This document shows, in pieces, positions 51,561-59,984 of a stretch of DNA of 64,000 bases. Each line of letters starts with the position of its first letter. Position 1 is the first letter of the stretch. Location: the NCBI GenBank assembly GCA_902778925.1, contig CACYZN010000001.1, forward strand, positions 1-64,000. Direction: 5' to 3'. Source of the stretch: an uncultured Bacteroidota bacterium (GTDB lineage Bacteria > Bacteroidota > Bacteroidia > Bacteroidales > P3). A program made the translations under genes and the position numbers. A model generated the notes under the pieces. That model did no database searches, was not told where the DNA came from, and saw only the letters and a list, made by a program, of their open reading frames with translations.

Positions 51561-53381
51561 ATGGAACTCGAGCTGCTGGCACCTGCCAAGAACCTCACCT
51601 ACGGCTGTGAAGCCATAAACCACGGGGCCGACGCCGTCTACATCGGAGCGCCGGCCTTTGGTGCACGCGTGGCCGCCACCAATACCCTCGCCGATATCGA
51701 GGCGCTGGTAAGATATGCCCACCTCTACCGCGCCAAAGTATTCTCCACGGTAAACACCATCCTCTTCGACAACGAGATAGAGGATGCCGTAGCCATGATC
51801 CGCCAGCTGTACAATATAGGGGTCGACGCCATCATCCTGCAAGACATGGGTCTCCTGGAGTGCGACCTGCCGCCAGTCGAACTGCACGCCAGCACACAGT
51901 GCCACAACGCTTCAATAGAGAGGATAAAGTTCATGGAATCAGTGGGCTTCAAGCGCGTCATACTGGCCCGTGAAACCTCGTTGCAGCAGATGGAAGCGAT
52001 ACGCCAAGCCACCAGTATCGACCTCGAGGCATTCGTCCATGGCGCCCTCTGCGTAAGCTACAGCGGCCAGTGCTATATGAGCCATTTCCTCAACCAACGC
52101 AGCGGCAACCGAGGTTGCTGTTCGCAGCCGTGCCGCAGTTCCTACGACCTGCTCAACGGGGCCGGCGAAGAGATATTGCACGACAGACACCTGCTTTCGC
52201 TGCGCGATTTTAACGCCAGCCAACACATTGGTTCCATGATAGCTGCAGGTATTTCGTCGTTCAAGATAGAAGGCCGTCTGAAAGATCTGAGCTACGTGAA
52301 GAACGTCACCGCCCATTACCGCCAACTGCTCGACACCTTCATGGGGGAACATACCCCGGCGTCGGCCGGACGAGTTACTTTCTACTTCACCCCCGACGTA
52401 GAAAAGACCTTCAACCGAGGCTATACAGACTACTTCCTGCAGGACAGACATCCCATGGCGTCGCTCGCCACCCAGAAGTCGGTCGGCAAATACGTGGGCA
52501 AAGTCTCTGCCGTGGGGCGACAGACCATCACAATAGAAAGCAGCGAGACCTTCAGTAATGGCGACGGACTATGCTACTTCGATAGCGAAGGTCAGCTACA
52601 AGGCTTTCTGGTGAACGATGTGCACCAAAAGACAGTCACACCCAACCGTATGCCGAACATAAAGACTGGCACGAAGCTGTGGCGCAACAACGACCAGCGG
52701 TTTGAGAAAACCCTTCAGGGCCACACTGCCGACCGGAAGGTAGGAGTAGAACTGCTGTTCAGCGCGACTCCCGACGGTTTCTGCCTCGAAATGAAAGATG
52801 TCGACGGATTATCTGTAAAGCAACACCTTACTGCCGAACACACTCCCTCGGACAAACCCGAACACGCCATAGCCACTATCGCAAAGCAGCTGTCGAAACT
52901 GGGCAACACTCCGTTTGAGTGCCTCGACGTGAAGGATGCCACCAATGGCCAATACTTCATCCCCGCCTCGCTGCTGAACGAACTGCGGCGCCAAGCTATA
53001 GAACAGCTCACCGAGCATAGAATCAATAGGTTCCGTCCTACAGATACAGTGCATATAGACCGACACGAGCCCTATTTCGAAACCGAACTGAACTATAGCG
53101 CCAATATTGTCAACCAGAAGTCAGAAGACTTCTACAAAAAGCATGGTGTTAAGTCGTTACAGCGCGGACCGGAACAAACAGGGAACTTCGACGGGGTAGC
53201 ATTGATGACCACACGCTACTGTCTTCGCTATGAGCTGGGCTGTTGCTTGAAAGACAAGAACACCCATCAACCCACCGTCAAGATAAGACCCAACGAGACA
53301 CTTTATCTGCGGAACCTCAACCGCAAATTCCGGCTGGAATTCGACTGCAAGAACTGCCAGATGAAGATATTCAGGAGTTGA
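51561..53381 (+). CDS. U32-family protein (RlhA/TrhP-like RNA hydroxylation or collagenase-like)
   Basis: The 606-residue protein opens with LELLAPAKNLTYGCEAINHGADAVYIG, the U32 start. The signature region EAFVHGALCVSYSGQCYMSHFLN...RGCCSQPCR supplies cysteines 164, 171, 187 and 191, thought to hold an iron-sulfur cluster. A long C-terminal part (about 300-606) is the DUF3656-like extension. Relatives hydroxylate C2501 of 23S rRNA (RlhA) or U34 of tRNA (TrhP); older peptidase labels are uncertain. Which RNA is the target here cannot be told. Confidence 0.85.
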   Translation: MELELLAPAKNLTYGCEAINHGADAVYIGAPAFGARVAATNTLADIEALVRYAHLYRAKVFSTVNTILFDNEIEDAVAMIRQLYNIGVDAIILQDMGLLECDLPPVELHASTQCHNASIERIKFMESVGFKRVILARETSLQQMEAIRQATSIDLEAFVHGALCVSYSGQCYMSHFLNQRSGNRGCCSQPCRSSYDLLNGAGEEILHDRHLLSLRDFNASQHIGSMIAAGISSFKIEGRLKDLSYVKNVTAHYRQLLDTFMGEHTPASAGRVTFYFTPDVEKTFNRGYTDYFLQDRHPMASLATQKSVGKYVGKVSAVGRQTITIESSETFSNGDGLCYFDSEGQLQGFLVNDVHQKTVTPNRMPNIKTGTKLWRNNDQRFEKTLQGHTADRKVGVELLFSATPDGFCLEMKDVDGLSVKQHLTAEHTPSDKPEHAIATIAKQLSKLGNTPFECLDVKDATNGQYFIPASLLNELRRQAIEQLTEHRINRFRPTDTVHIDRHEPYFETELNYSANIVNQKSEDFYKKHGVKSLQRGPEQTGNFDGVALMTTRYCLRYELGCCLKDKNTHQPTVKIRPNETLYLRNLNRKFRLEFDCKNCQMKIFRS

Positions 53382-53949
53382 CCACTGCCGCCACGGCGAC
53401 ACCAATCATAAGCACCACCACCACCACCTCCCATCGGCGGGGACGGATTTTCACTTTCTGTCTGCCAAGCATAAGTCCCCAATAACCAATCAGGAACTGG
53501 AGAACCAGCATCGGCCAAAGCACCTTGTGGAAATCAGCCGAAAGCGAAGCCACAAAGCCACACCCCAGCCCCAGCAGGAAATGATTTATGCCAGTGGCCA
53601 ATGCCATGCCCACTACAGGCATCCACAATGCTATCTTGAATAGTGGCAGCCGCGGCTCGCGACGTAAATACGGCAGCAATGAACGTACAGCCACAAACAC
53701 CGTAAGTCCCATACATACAAGCGCATTGGTGCGCGCGAAAGCATCTGTTTGTTCCGGCAACTCGAAGCGGAGCAGGTTACCAAACAACATGCCCAGCATG
53801 AACAAACCAGTCTGGATAGCCACAATCATGAAGGTCGCCACCAAGCCGTGCGACAGTCGGATTTGCACCGCCGACATACAGCGATGGAAAAGGAGCATCA
53901 GATTGATGCCAAATGCTATGGCGAGGACGATATAGGCTGCTATAAGCAT
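53371..53949 (-). CDS. Six-helix membrane protein, possibly MntP-like
   Basis: The 192-residue protein has about six hydrophobic helices separated by short loops, with a GxFMLGMLFGNLLR segment and an NHFLLGLGCG segment that loosely recall the MntP manganese-efflux family. The conserved acidic residues of MntP helices are not clear, so the assignment is weak. It overlaps rsmA by ten bases at its start, and its end overlaps the convergent U32 gene by 11 bases. Confidence 0.6.
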   Translation of the reverse strand: MLIAAYIVLAIAFGINLMLLFHRCMSAVQIRLSHGLVATFMIVAIQTGLFMLGMLFGNLLRFELPEQTDAFARTNALVCMGLTVFVAVRSLLPYLRREPRLPLFKIALWMPVVGMALATGINHFLLGLGCGFVASLSADFHKVLWPMLVLQFLIGYWGLMLGRQKVKIRPRRWEVVVVVLMIGVAVAAVVNS

Positions 53950-54707
53950 TGTTGCAGTGTTTTGGTTATTTCAATAAATTGTGCCACCGAAAGTTGCTCG
54001 GCCCGGCTGGCCAGGAGTGTAGCGTCCACATTGTCGAGCGGCAGGCCGAGTGTCCTGAGGGCGTTGCGCAGGGTTTTGCGGCGCTGGTTGAAACCGGCCT
54101 TGACCACCTGCACAAACAGCTTCTCGTCGCATTCCAAGGCTTTTACATCGTTGCGGCGCAACTTAATGACAGCCGACTTGACCTTGGGCGGCGGGTTGAA
54201 GACGTTCTCGCTGACGGTAAACAGATACTCAATATCGTAGAAAGCCGACAGCAGGACCGACAAGATGCCGTAGGTCTTGCTTCCGGGTCCCGCGGCCACC
54301 CTCTCGGCCACCTCTTTCTGAAACATGCCCACTACCTCAACAACCTGGGAACGAAGGTCGAAGACCTTGAAAAGAATCTGCGATGAAATATTGTACGGGA
54401 AGTTGCCTATGATGGCAAACGACCCGTCGTACAACGCAGACACATCAAGCTTGAGGAAGTCGCCCTCGATGACATCGAGCGAGGGGTAGTGCTCGTGGAG
54501 CCAAGCCACACTCTCGCGGTCTATCTCCACCACACGGAAGTGTGTATCACCTCTTGTTATCAGGTACTTGGTAAGCACCCCCATGCCCGGCCCAATCTCC
54601 AGCAAAGCATCGACATCGGACGACAGGCTGTCGACAATGCGCTTGGCGATGGACTCGTCGGTGAGGAAATGCTGTCCCAGGAATTTCTTGGCTCTGACCT
54701 CGTTCAT
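53940..54707 (-). CDS. rsmA: 16S rRNA (adenine1518/1519-N6)-dimethyltransferase RsmA/KsgA
   Basis: The 255-residue methyltransferase has KKFLGQHFLTD at the start, the SAM motif LEIGPGMGVLT, the second acidic motif VVEIDRES and the catalytic GNFPYNISSQI (NFPY, a variant of NLPY). It dimethylates two adenines of helix 45 in 16S rRNA. It is coupled to the TPR gene upstream (ATGA overlap) and to the membrane protein gene downstream. Confidence 0.97.
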   Translation of the reverse strand: MNEVRAKKFLGQHFLTDESIAKRIVDSLSSDVDALLEIGPGMGVLTKYLITRGDTHFRVVEIDRESVAWLHEHYPSLDVIEGDFLKLDVSALYDGSFAIIGNFPYNISSQILFKVFDLRSQVVEVVGMFQKEVAERVAAGPGSKTYGILSVLLSAFYDIEYLFTVSENVFNPPPKVKSAVIKLRRNDVKALECDEKLFVQVVKAGFNQRRKTLRNALRTLGLPLDNVDATLLASRAEQLSVAQFIEITKTLQQCL

Positions 54708-56527
54708 TTTGTCTTCAATGCGTTGTAACGTTTACGCGCCTGATCGACATACAGGCTCGATGGATAATCCAGCAGCAGACGCTCGTAGCACTCGCGGGCC
54801 TTGGCCACGTTGTTCAGCTTTTGTTCGTTCAGCTCGGCCATAGCCATCAGTGCATCGTCGGCCGTAATATCGTTTGGATAGAAGTCTACAAGGCGCTGCA
54901 GTAGGCTGTCGGCCTCGGCGTAACGTGCTTGTTTCATGCGTATTTGTGCCTTGCGCATCAGCACCTCGTCGAACAGAGGGTGCGAGAGCACCTGCCGGCT
55001 CACGGCCTCGTAGCCATCCCATGCCGAGTCGAGCATGTTGCGGTAGAGCAGCAGGTCGGCATCGGCGAAGAGAGAAAGCATGCCGTAGGTGCTGTCATCT
55101 TCCATGTTGTCAGATATAAGCAGCGAGAGTTCCATGGCGTCGTTGGCGATGAGTTTGCTGGTCGACGACCTGAGAACCTTCAGCTGAGAATTGGCCCATT
55201 CAAAATCGTGGTTATAGTATGAGAGCTTGGCATTCTTGTACTTGGCCTGCGCTCCGAGCACGTCGTCCTTGTTGGCCTTCTCGACCTGCATGTAGAGCAG
55301 CGAAGCGTCCCACGTCTGACCGACAAACAGCAGCAGGTCGCCCAGCTCGAGTTTCACCTCGTCGCGCAACGAAGCCTTGAGGCGAGGTATCTCCAGTACA
55401 TCGTCGAGTATGTCTACGGCCGCCTGCGCGTCGTCGGCGTGGTAGGCCATCAGGGTGGCATAGTTCCGCATGAGCGGTATGGTGCGCTCGTTCTTGCCCA
55501 GCTCGTCGAAGGTGGCAAGGTACTTGCCTTTTAGCTGTGCAATACTCTTGCTATCAAGGGTGTAGTTGTGATTGATACGGGCAAAATCCACCTGCAGCTC
55601 CCCCACCTTGCTGTCGAAGTAGAAGGGGGAGTCCTTGCCTTTGCCCTGGAGGTAGCGGTAGCCGGCAGCCGCCACATCGATGTCGCCGTTGTTCTGGGCA
55701 ATCTGCGCCACGCGCAGCACCTGGGGGCCGCCAAACTCGGGCAGGCGAGCGTCGACGGCCTCGGCCTGTTCGAGGGCGAAGGCAAAATCGTTCTCCTGGA
55801 GCGAGAACCATATCATCATCTCCAGATAGTTCTTGTTGTCAGGATGTTCCTGCACGCGGTTGACCAGTTCGCGGCGTATGCCGGCCGAGAGGCGGCCGTC
55901 GGGCGCCTCGGACAGCGCGCGCTGCATCGACACCTGCACACTCTTGAGCATGCCCGACTGGTTGTCGATCAGATCGAAGTACTCGGCCGTCATCGCCTCG
56001 TAGTTACCCATCTGCTGGTAGACGCCTACCAGTTCGTTGAAATAAAGGTGCCTGTTCTTGGTCTTGCTTCTGGCGGTCAGGTAGGTGCGAGCCGCATAGT
56101 CGGCCCGGCCGGCGCCTAGGAAGGCCTGGACCAGGTCGGGTATTGGCTGCAGGTTGCCTGTAATGGCGTCGATGGCTTTGTCGAAGCACTTCAATGCCTT
56201 CTTCTCCTGCTTCTGCCGCAGGTAGACAGAACCCAGGTCGACATGCAGATACAGGTCCTTGGGGTTGTTCTTGATGCGTCGTTCCACCAGACGTACAGCG
56301 TCCTTATACTCGCCCAACCCCGTGTAGGTTGCGAGCAGTCGCTGATAGTAGAACTTGTTCGAGGTTTTGCCGTACAGCGTCTCGTAGAGCTGTGCTGCCT
56401 GGCTGTACTCGCCATGGTCGAAATAGTATGCCGCCAACTGCTCCTGCCCCTGCTGAGCCCTAGCCGGCACATTGTACAGAGCAGCAGCCACAACACATAC
56501 TATCAGCACTATACGGAGACGCATCAT
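54704..56527 (-). CDS. Exported tetratricopeptide-repeat protein
   Basis: The 607-residue protein has a signal peptide (about 1-24) and multiple TPR helices, clearest near residues 30-130 (EYSQAAQLYETLYGK, LYLHVDLGSVYLRQKQEKKALKCFDKAI) and at the C-terminal end (ADSLLQRLVDFYPND, ARECYERLLLDYPSS). It probably acts as a periplasmic scaffold. It shares a 4-base overlap with rsmA. No lipobox is present. Confidence 0.85.
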   Translation of the reverse strand: MMRLRIVLIVCVVAAALYNVPARAQQGQEQLAAYYFDHGEYSQAAQLYETLYGKTSNKFYYQRLLATYTGLGEYKDAVRLVERRIKNNPKDLYLHVDLGSVYLRQKQEKKALKCFDKAIDAITGNLQPIPDLVQAFLGAGRADYAARTYLTARSKTKNRHLYFNELVGVYQQMGNYEAMTAEYFDLIDNQSGMLKSVQVSMQRALSEAPDGRLSAGIRRELVNRVQEHPDNKNYLEMMIWFSLQENDFAFALEQAEAVDARLPEFGGPQVLRVAQIAQNNGDIDVAAAGYRYLQGKGKDSPFYFDSKVGELQVDFARINHNYTLDSKSIAQLKGKYLATFDELGKNERTIPLMRNYATLMAYHADDAQAAVDILDDVLEIPRLKASLRDEVKLELGDLLLFVGQTWDASLLYMQVEKANKDDVLGAQAKYKNAKLSYYNHDFEWANSQLKVLRSSTSKLIANDAMELSLLISDNMEDDSTYGMLSLFADADLLLYRNMLDSAWDGYEAVSRQVLSHPLFDEVLMRKAQIRMKQARYAEADSLLQRLVDFYPNDITADDALMAMAELNEQKLNNVAKARECYERLLLDYPSSLYVDQARKRYNALKTK

Positions 56528-56550
56528 GACGGTTTGCTATTTTAAAAGCA

Positions 56551-56604
56551 GGAGGTTGAGGGTTAAAGAGGACAACGTGTCCCGGTCTCTAACCTTCAAC
56601 CTCC
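56551..56604 (-). terminator. Terminator after the tandem tRNA-Lys genes
   Basis: A 15-bp stem with one mismatch (56551-56565 with 56590-56604) is followed on the minus strand by GCTTTTAAAA. It ends transcription of the tRNA genes before the TPR gene. Confidence 0.75.
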
Positions 56605-56615
56605 GCATTCCAATG

Positions 56616-56688
56616 TGACCCAGCTGGGGCTCGAACCCAGGACCCCAACATTAAAAGTGTTGTGCTCTACCTGCTGAGCTACTGAGTC
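56616..56688 (-). tRNA. tRNA-Lys (anticodon TTT), copy 2
   Basis: A 73-base cloverleaf has the acceptor GACTCAG with CTGGGTC, discriminator A and the loop CTTTTAA with anticodon TTT. CCA is not encoded. It differs from the neighbouring copy by one base, in the D-arm (56673). Confidence 0.97.
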
Positions 56689-56716
56689 AGTTGTCTCTCC
56701 TGACCATCCATTGGTG

Positions 56717-56789
56717 TGACCCAGCTGGGGCTCGAACCCAGGACCCCAACATTAAAAGTGTTGTGCTCTACCTACTGAGCTACTGAGTC
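56717..56789 (-). tRNA. tRNA-Lys (anticodon TTT), copy 1
   Basis: This copy is the same 73-base cloverleaf as the downstream one except for one base of the D-arm. It is 28 bases upstream of copy 2 and both follow the same promoter box. A recent duplication is likely. Confidence 0.97.
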
Positions 56790-56825
56790 ATCAAAAAGGC
56801 GACAATTCTCCCTTTTTTGAGGGTG

Positions 56826-56833
56826 CAAAAGTA
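56826..56833 (-). promoter_or_regulatory. TAnnTTTG promoter box of the tRNA-Lys pair
   Basis: The minus strand reads TACTTTTG followed by GCA, 36 bp before the first tRNA base. The rest of the gap up to 57027 shows no gene. Confidence 0.65.
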
Positions 56834-57027
56834 CTACTTTTTTTTCATGTACCAAAATAAAATCTTTCCCCCAGGCGGGAAGTACAACGCAACAAACTAA
56901 TATACAAATCGGTACGACGGACTAAAAATAAGCCGCCGCACTGTGCCTCGCCATATAAAATATGGTGTTCGGCCACGAAACAATGCGTTTTCCGCCCCCT
57001 TGGCAACCCCTTGCCGGCAGGCCGTTT

Positions 57028-57837
57028 TTATGGCACCTCGGGCGGGTCGCCGAAGATGTCGACGACCGGCAACACGAGGTCGTCGGCCGGCCGGTCGGCG
57101 GTCGGTGCGGCGGTGGCCTCGACATTGGCCTCGTTGGCCATGTTCACAAAGTCGTTCCAGTTCTTATTCAACGGTATATAGCGGCCACGCTCCTCGTAGC
57201 AGTTCACCCTGCCCACGCCGACATAGGTCGAGTTGGAGGGCCTGCCGCTGCGGTCGACGACAAAGCCGTAGAGGTGCACCTCGAGGCCGTTCCACTGCTC
57301 GGGCAGCCGCATGGCGACGCGCCTCGAACGCCGCTCGGCGGGAGCCGACAGAACCCCCGAGCCCAGCGCCGGCGCATAGGCGTAGAGGTAGACGCGGTCG
57401 TCGCCATTGGCGCGGCTGAAGACCGTATTCTTCTCGAACTCAACCTCTACCACCTCGTTGTCGCAAAACCTGGCCTGGCGGAAGTAGACGTCGGCGGCCG
57501 GCCCTTCGGCCAGCTGCAGACGGCCGTAGTCGACCTCGGCGGCCTCGCGGTTGCGGCCGAAGCAGGCTTTGTTCTTCATAACGAAGTAGTTGCCCTCGGT
57601 CATACCAGCCTCGTCGGCCACCTGGCGCAGCCCCAGCCGCAGCGCCTGCTTGGCCTGGGCCGCGAAGCGCACCATGGCCACAAACCAGTCGCGCTGCTGC
57701 TGCTGGCTGGCCGTGTTGGGATAGTTGATGTGGCTGCGGTAGGTGCGCAGGCAGGCGCGCTGCTTCCACATGTATCCCACCACCGTGCCGACCCTCCCGC
57801 TGAGGGGTCCATTGATGCCTTGATAGAGTGTTGCCAT
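57028..57837 (-). CDS. DUF6266 protein
   Basis: The 269-residue protein begins ATLYQGINGPLSGRVGTVVGYMWK, the typical start of DUF6266 proteins in Bacteroidota (GxxGxxSGxVGTVVG). The ATG at 57837 is chosen on that motif; a frame extending to 58119 has no family match. No signal peptide is visible, and the function is unknown. Codon use is like its neighbours. The C-terminal end is rich in Ala, Pro and Asp. Confidence 0.8.
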   Translation of the reverse strand: MATLYQGINGPLSGRVGTVVGYMWKQRACLRTYRSHINYPNTASQQQQRDWFVAMVRFAAQAKQALRLGLRQVADEAGMTEGNYFVMKNKACFGRNREAAEVDYGRLQLAEGPAADVYFRQARFCDNEVVEVEFEKNTVFSRANGDDRVYLYAYAPALGSGVLSAPAERRSRRVAMRLPEQWNGLEVHLYGFVVDRSGRPSNSTYVGVGRVNCYEERGRYIPLNKNWNDFVNMANEANVEATAAPTADRPADDLVLPVVDIFGDPPEVP

Positions 57838-57883
57838 AGTCGAAATGCTCTTTGAAATACAATCTGCCCATATAACGGCAGGG

Positions 57884-57899
57884 TACAATATATATTGTA
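57884..57899. promoter_or_regulatory. 16-bp perfect palindrome upstream of the DUF6266 gene
   Basis: TACAATATATATTGTA is perfectly self-complementary and lies 47 bp upstream of the start codon, a plausible operator position. No TAnnTTTG box was found for this gene. Confidence 0.45.
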
Positions 57900-58140
57900 T
57901 ATCGCCGAAAAATAATTTAAGGAGATAGGAAGAAGGATGGAAGAAGATAGAGGCGCGACACGGCTGAGACACTGAGGCTTGGGAAAAGCAAAATAATTTG
58001 TCCCCGCCAGTATTTGTGTATGGACCCCATCCGCCCCTCGTCGGAGCGTTGGCCGAGGTCACAGAGAAACCCCTTTCACCACTCCTCCGCCTCGCTTCGG
58101 ACGACTGCCTTGCCACCACCGCTTCCCAAAGCCATCCTCT

Positions 58141-58248
58141 CCGGTAGTTCTTATGTACTTCTTATGTATTTCTTATGTTGTATTTATGTTTAAAACATAA
58201 GAAATACATAAGAAATACATAAGAAGTACATAAGAAATACCCTACCGG
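58141..58248. repeat. Element B2: palindromic 11-bp unit array, identical to B1
   Basis: The 95 bp at 58147-58241 are identical to 19345-19439. CCGGTAG and CTACCGG flanks extend the palindrome here and differ from B1 flanks, so the boundary of the conserved element is sharp. It lies between divergent genes, 137 bp upstream of the marC promoter box. The rest of the 710-bp gap (57900-58140 and 58249-58547) shows only that box. Confidence 0.95.
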
Positions 58249-58377
58249 AACCGGAGGGGATGCGGAGAAGGACTGGTTCACAGCGCATTATGAAGATATG
58301 CCGTTCTTTATACCTGGTTTATACCATTTTATCGAAATATTTTGGGCCAATATGGCGGCCGATTTCGGAAATATTTG

Positions 58378-58385
58378 TACATTTG
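58378..58385 (+). promoter_or_regulatory. TAnnTTTG promoter box of marC-like gene
   Basis: TACATTTG followed by GCAG lies 162 bp before the chosen start. The long leader is unexplained. Confidence 0.6.
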
Positions 58386-58547
58386 CAGAGCGCTTTGGGG
58401 GAGCGGCATCCACACAATGCACGGCAGCACAGCATATTACCGAGAAAACGCCACAAAAAGCGACCACGAAACCGTGCGGCACAGACCATGGACGCACCAC
58501 CGCAGCGCGGCGCACAAGGAGCGGAAACAAGAAAACAACAAGAGGAT

Positions 58548-59144
58548 ATGTTACAGCAAATCAGTTTAGTCGAGATTTTCAGTGCCTTCCTGGTGATGTT
58601 TGCCATAATCGACATCACCGGTTCGATACCCATCTTCCTGTCGATGAGGGAGCAAGGCAAGAAGATAAAGCCCCTGCAGGCCACGGCGGTGGCGCTGGGA
58701 TTGTTCGTGGTGTTCTACTTCGTGGGCGACGCGGTGCTGAGGCTTTTCTCCATCGACGCGCCGTCGTTTGCAGTGGCCGGCGCCGCGGTGCTGTTCATAC
58801 TGTCGCTGGAGATGATCACGGGCCACGAGTTCATCAAAAACGAAGCCTCGTCGTCGGGAGCAAGCATCGTGCCGGTGGCCTTCCCGCTGATAGCCGGTCC
58901 GGGCGCCATCACGGCCCTCATCTCGCTGCGGGCCGAATACTCCGATGTGAACATCATGATCGGCCTGCTGCTGAACATAGTGATTGACTTTCTGGTAATA
59001 AAGTACCTGGACCGCCTGCAGCGGTGGCTGGGCACCGACCTCGTGTACGTGTTCCGCAAGTTCTTCGGCGTGGTGCTCCTGGCGATGGCGGTGAAGCTCT
59101 TCGCGGGCAACATACCGATAGTGTTCGGTCACACAGTGAATTGA
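58548..59144 (+). CDS. MarC-family integral membrane protein
   Basis: The 198-residue protein has about six helices and the family landmarks MFAIIDITGSIPIFLSM near the N-terminus and VPVAFPLIAGPGAITALISL in the middle. The ATG at 58548 is chosen because it begins the first conserved segment and follows an AGAGGA site; longer frames begin upstream of the promoter box. The physiological role of MarC proteins is not settled. It ends one base before the convergent cdd gene. Confidence 0.9.
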   Translation: MLQQISLVEIFSAFLVMFAIIDITGSIPIFLSMREQGKKIKPLQATAVALGLFVVFYFVGDAVLRLFSIDAPSFAVAGAAVLFILSLEMITGHEFIKNEASSSGASIVPVAFPLIAGPGAITALISLRAEYSDVNIMIGLLLNIVIDFLVIKYLDRLQRWLGTDLVYVFRKFFGVVLLAMAVKLFAGNIPIVFGHTVN

Positions 59145-59145
59145 T

Positions 59146-59616
59146 TTACATCTCGAAAGCGAACGGCATAAGGTCGGCGACCGAATGCAGCTCGCGCACG
59201 CGCCCACCGTCGAGGTAGCAGAGCAGGCGGAGGGGGTGGTGCTGCTGCTGTTCGTACTCGAGCAGCACCTGGCGGCAGGCGCCGCAGGGCGAAGCCTGGC
59301 ACAGCGAGCCCTGGGGGTTGCGGCCCACGATGGCCAGGGTGTGGTAGTCGCGCAGGTCGGGCCGTTGGGCCGAGGCTGCGAAGATGGCGGTGCGCTCGGC
59401 GCAGAGGCCCGAGGGGTAGGCGGCGTTCTCCTGGTTCGACCCGCAGACCGTGGTGCCGTCGGCCAGACGCAGGGCGGCCCCCACGCGGAAATGCGAGTAA
59501 GGGGCGTAGGCCGAGTCGGTGGCGGCGATGGCGAGGTCGAGCAGCCGGCGGTCGTCGGGGGCGAGACTGTTGCAGTCGGCATACTCGCGATAGCTGATAG
59601 TCAGACTCTTTTCCAT
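59146..59616 (-). CDS. cdd: Cytidine deaminase
   Basis: The 156-residue enzyme deaminates cytidine and deoxycytidine to uridine forms in pyrimidine salvage. The zinc site is CAERTA (Cys72, with Glu74 as proton shuttle) and PCGACRQ (Cys111 and Cys114). The N-terminal AYAPYSHFRVGAAL is typical of homotetrameric CDA. Confidence 0.95.
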   Translation of the reverse strand: MEKSLTISYREYADCNSLAPDDRRLLDLAIAATDSAYAPYSHFRVGAALRLADGTTVCGSNQENAAYPSGLCAERTAIFAASAQRPDLRDYHTLAIVGRNPQGSLCQASPCGACRQVLLEYEQQQHHPLRLLCYLDGGRVRELHSVADLMPFAFEM

Positions 59617-59640
59617 TATTCAGGATTTATAAGCATGCCA

Positions 59641-59648
59641 CAAAGATA
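59641..59648 (-). promoter_or_regulatory. TAnnTTTG promoter box of cdd
   Basis: The minus strand reads TATCTTTG, 24 bp before the cdd start codon. Confidence 0.6.
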
Positions 59649-59677
59649 GCACTTTTTTCCCATCGGGGGAAATAAAA

Positions 59678-59709
59678 TTTTGCCATGTCGCAGAAAGTTG
59701 GTACTTTTG
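59678..59709 (+). promoter_or_regulatory. Promoter of the BspA-like surface protein gene
   Basis: TTTTG at 59678-59682 and TACTTTTG at 59702-59709 have a 19-bp spacer, a good -33/-7 pair. The leader to ATG 59985 would be about 270 bases, much longer than others in the window. Confidence 0.65.
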
Positions 59710-59736
59710 CACCGACTTACGAGAGCGATGTAGGTC

Positions 59737-59934
59737 TTAGCAAGAAAAGCATTGTGACAATATCCTTTCTTTGAAAATATCGCCATTACTCACGGAGGAA
59801 TTGAACATAAAGCTTCGCTTGGTTGTATATGCATTCCAAGGCATATCATCAGGCGTGAGATATGTTCCATAAATAATTCGTTCCGTGAAAGGTGTTTGGC
59901 GATACCTCAAAGAAGACGATATGAGTGCATAGCC
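59737..59934 (-). pseudogene. Possible coding remnant antisense to the leader of the BspA-like gene
   Basis: On the minus strand a frame of 65 codons is open between two stops and has a protein-like composition, for example PFTERIIYGTYLTPDDMPWN and TTKRSFMFNSSVSNGDIF. There is no upstream start codon near its beginning. It may be the end of a decayed gene or chance. I recognise no family. Confidence 0.25.
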
Positions 59935-59984
59935 TCATGCCTTTTCTATTTCATTACAGAGAAATCATATACAACCGACATACC

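Noticed and set aside
51229..58010. Shared GGGGACAAATT in two intergenic regions (near 51230 and 57995-58006)
   Set aside because: An 11-base match is expected by chance many times in 64 kb, and similarity does not extend beyond it.
57838..58119. N-terminal extension of the DUF6266 protein
   Set aside because: The family start motif begins at the ATG at 57837; the upstream part has no similarity and spans the palindrome.
58260..58547. N-terminal extension of the MarC protein
   Set aside because: It runs across a promoter box, has low-complexity basic residues and no family similarity.
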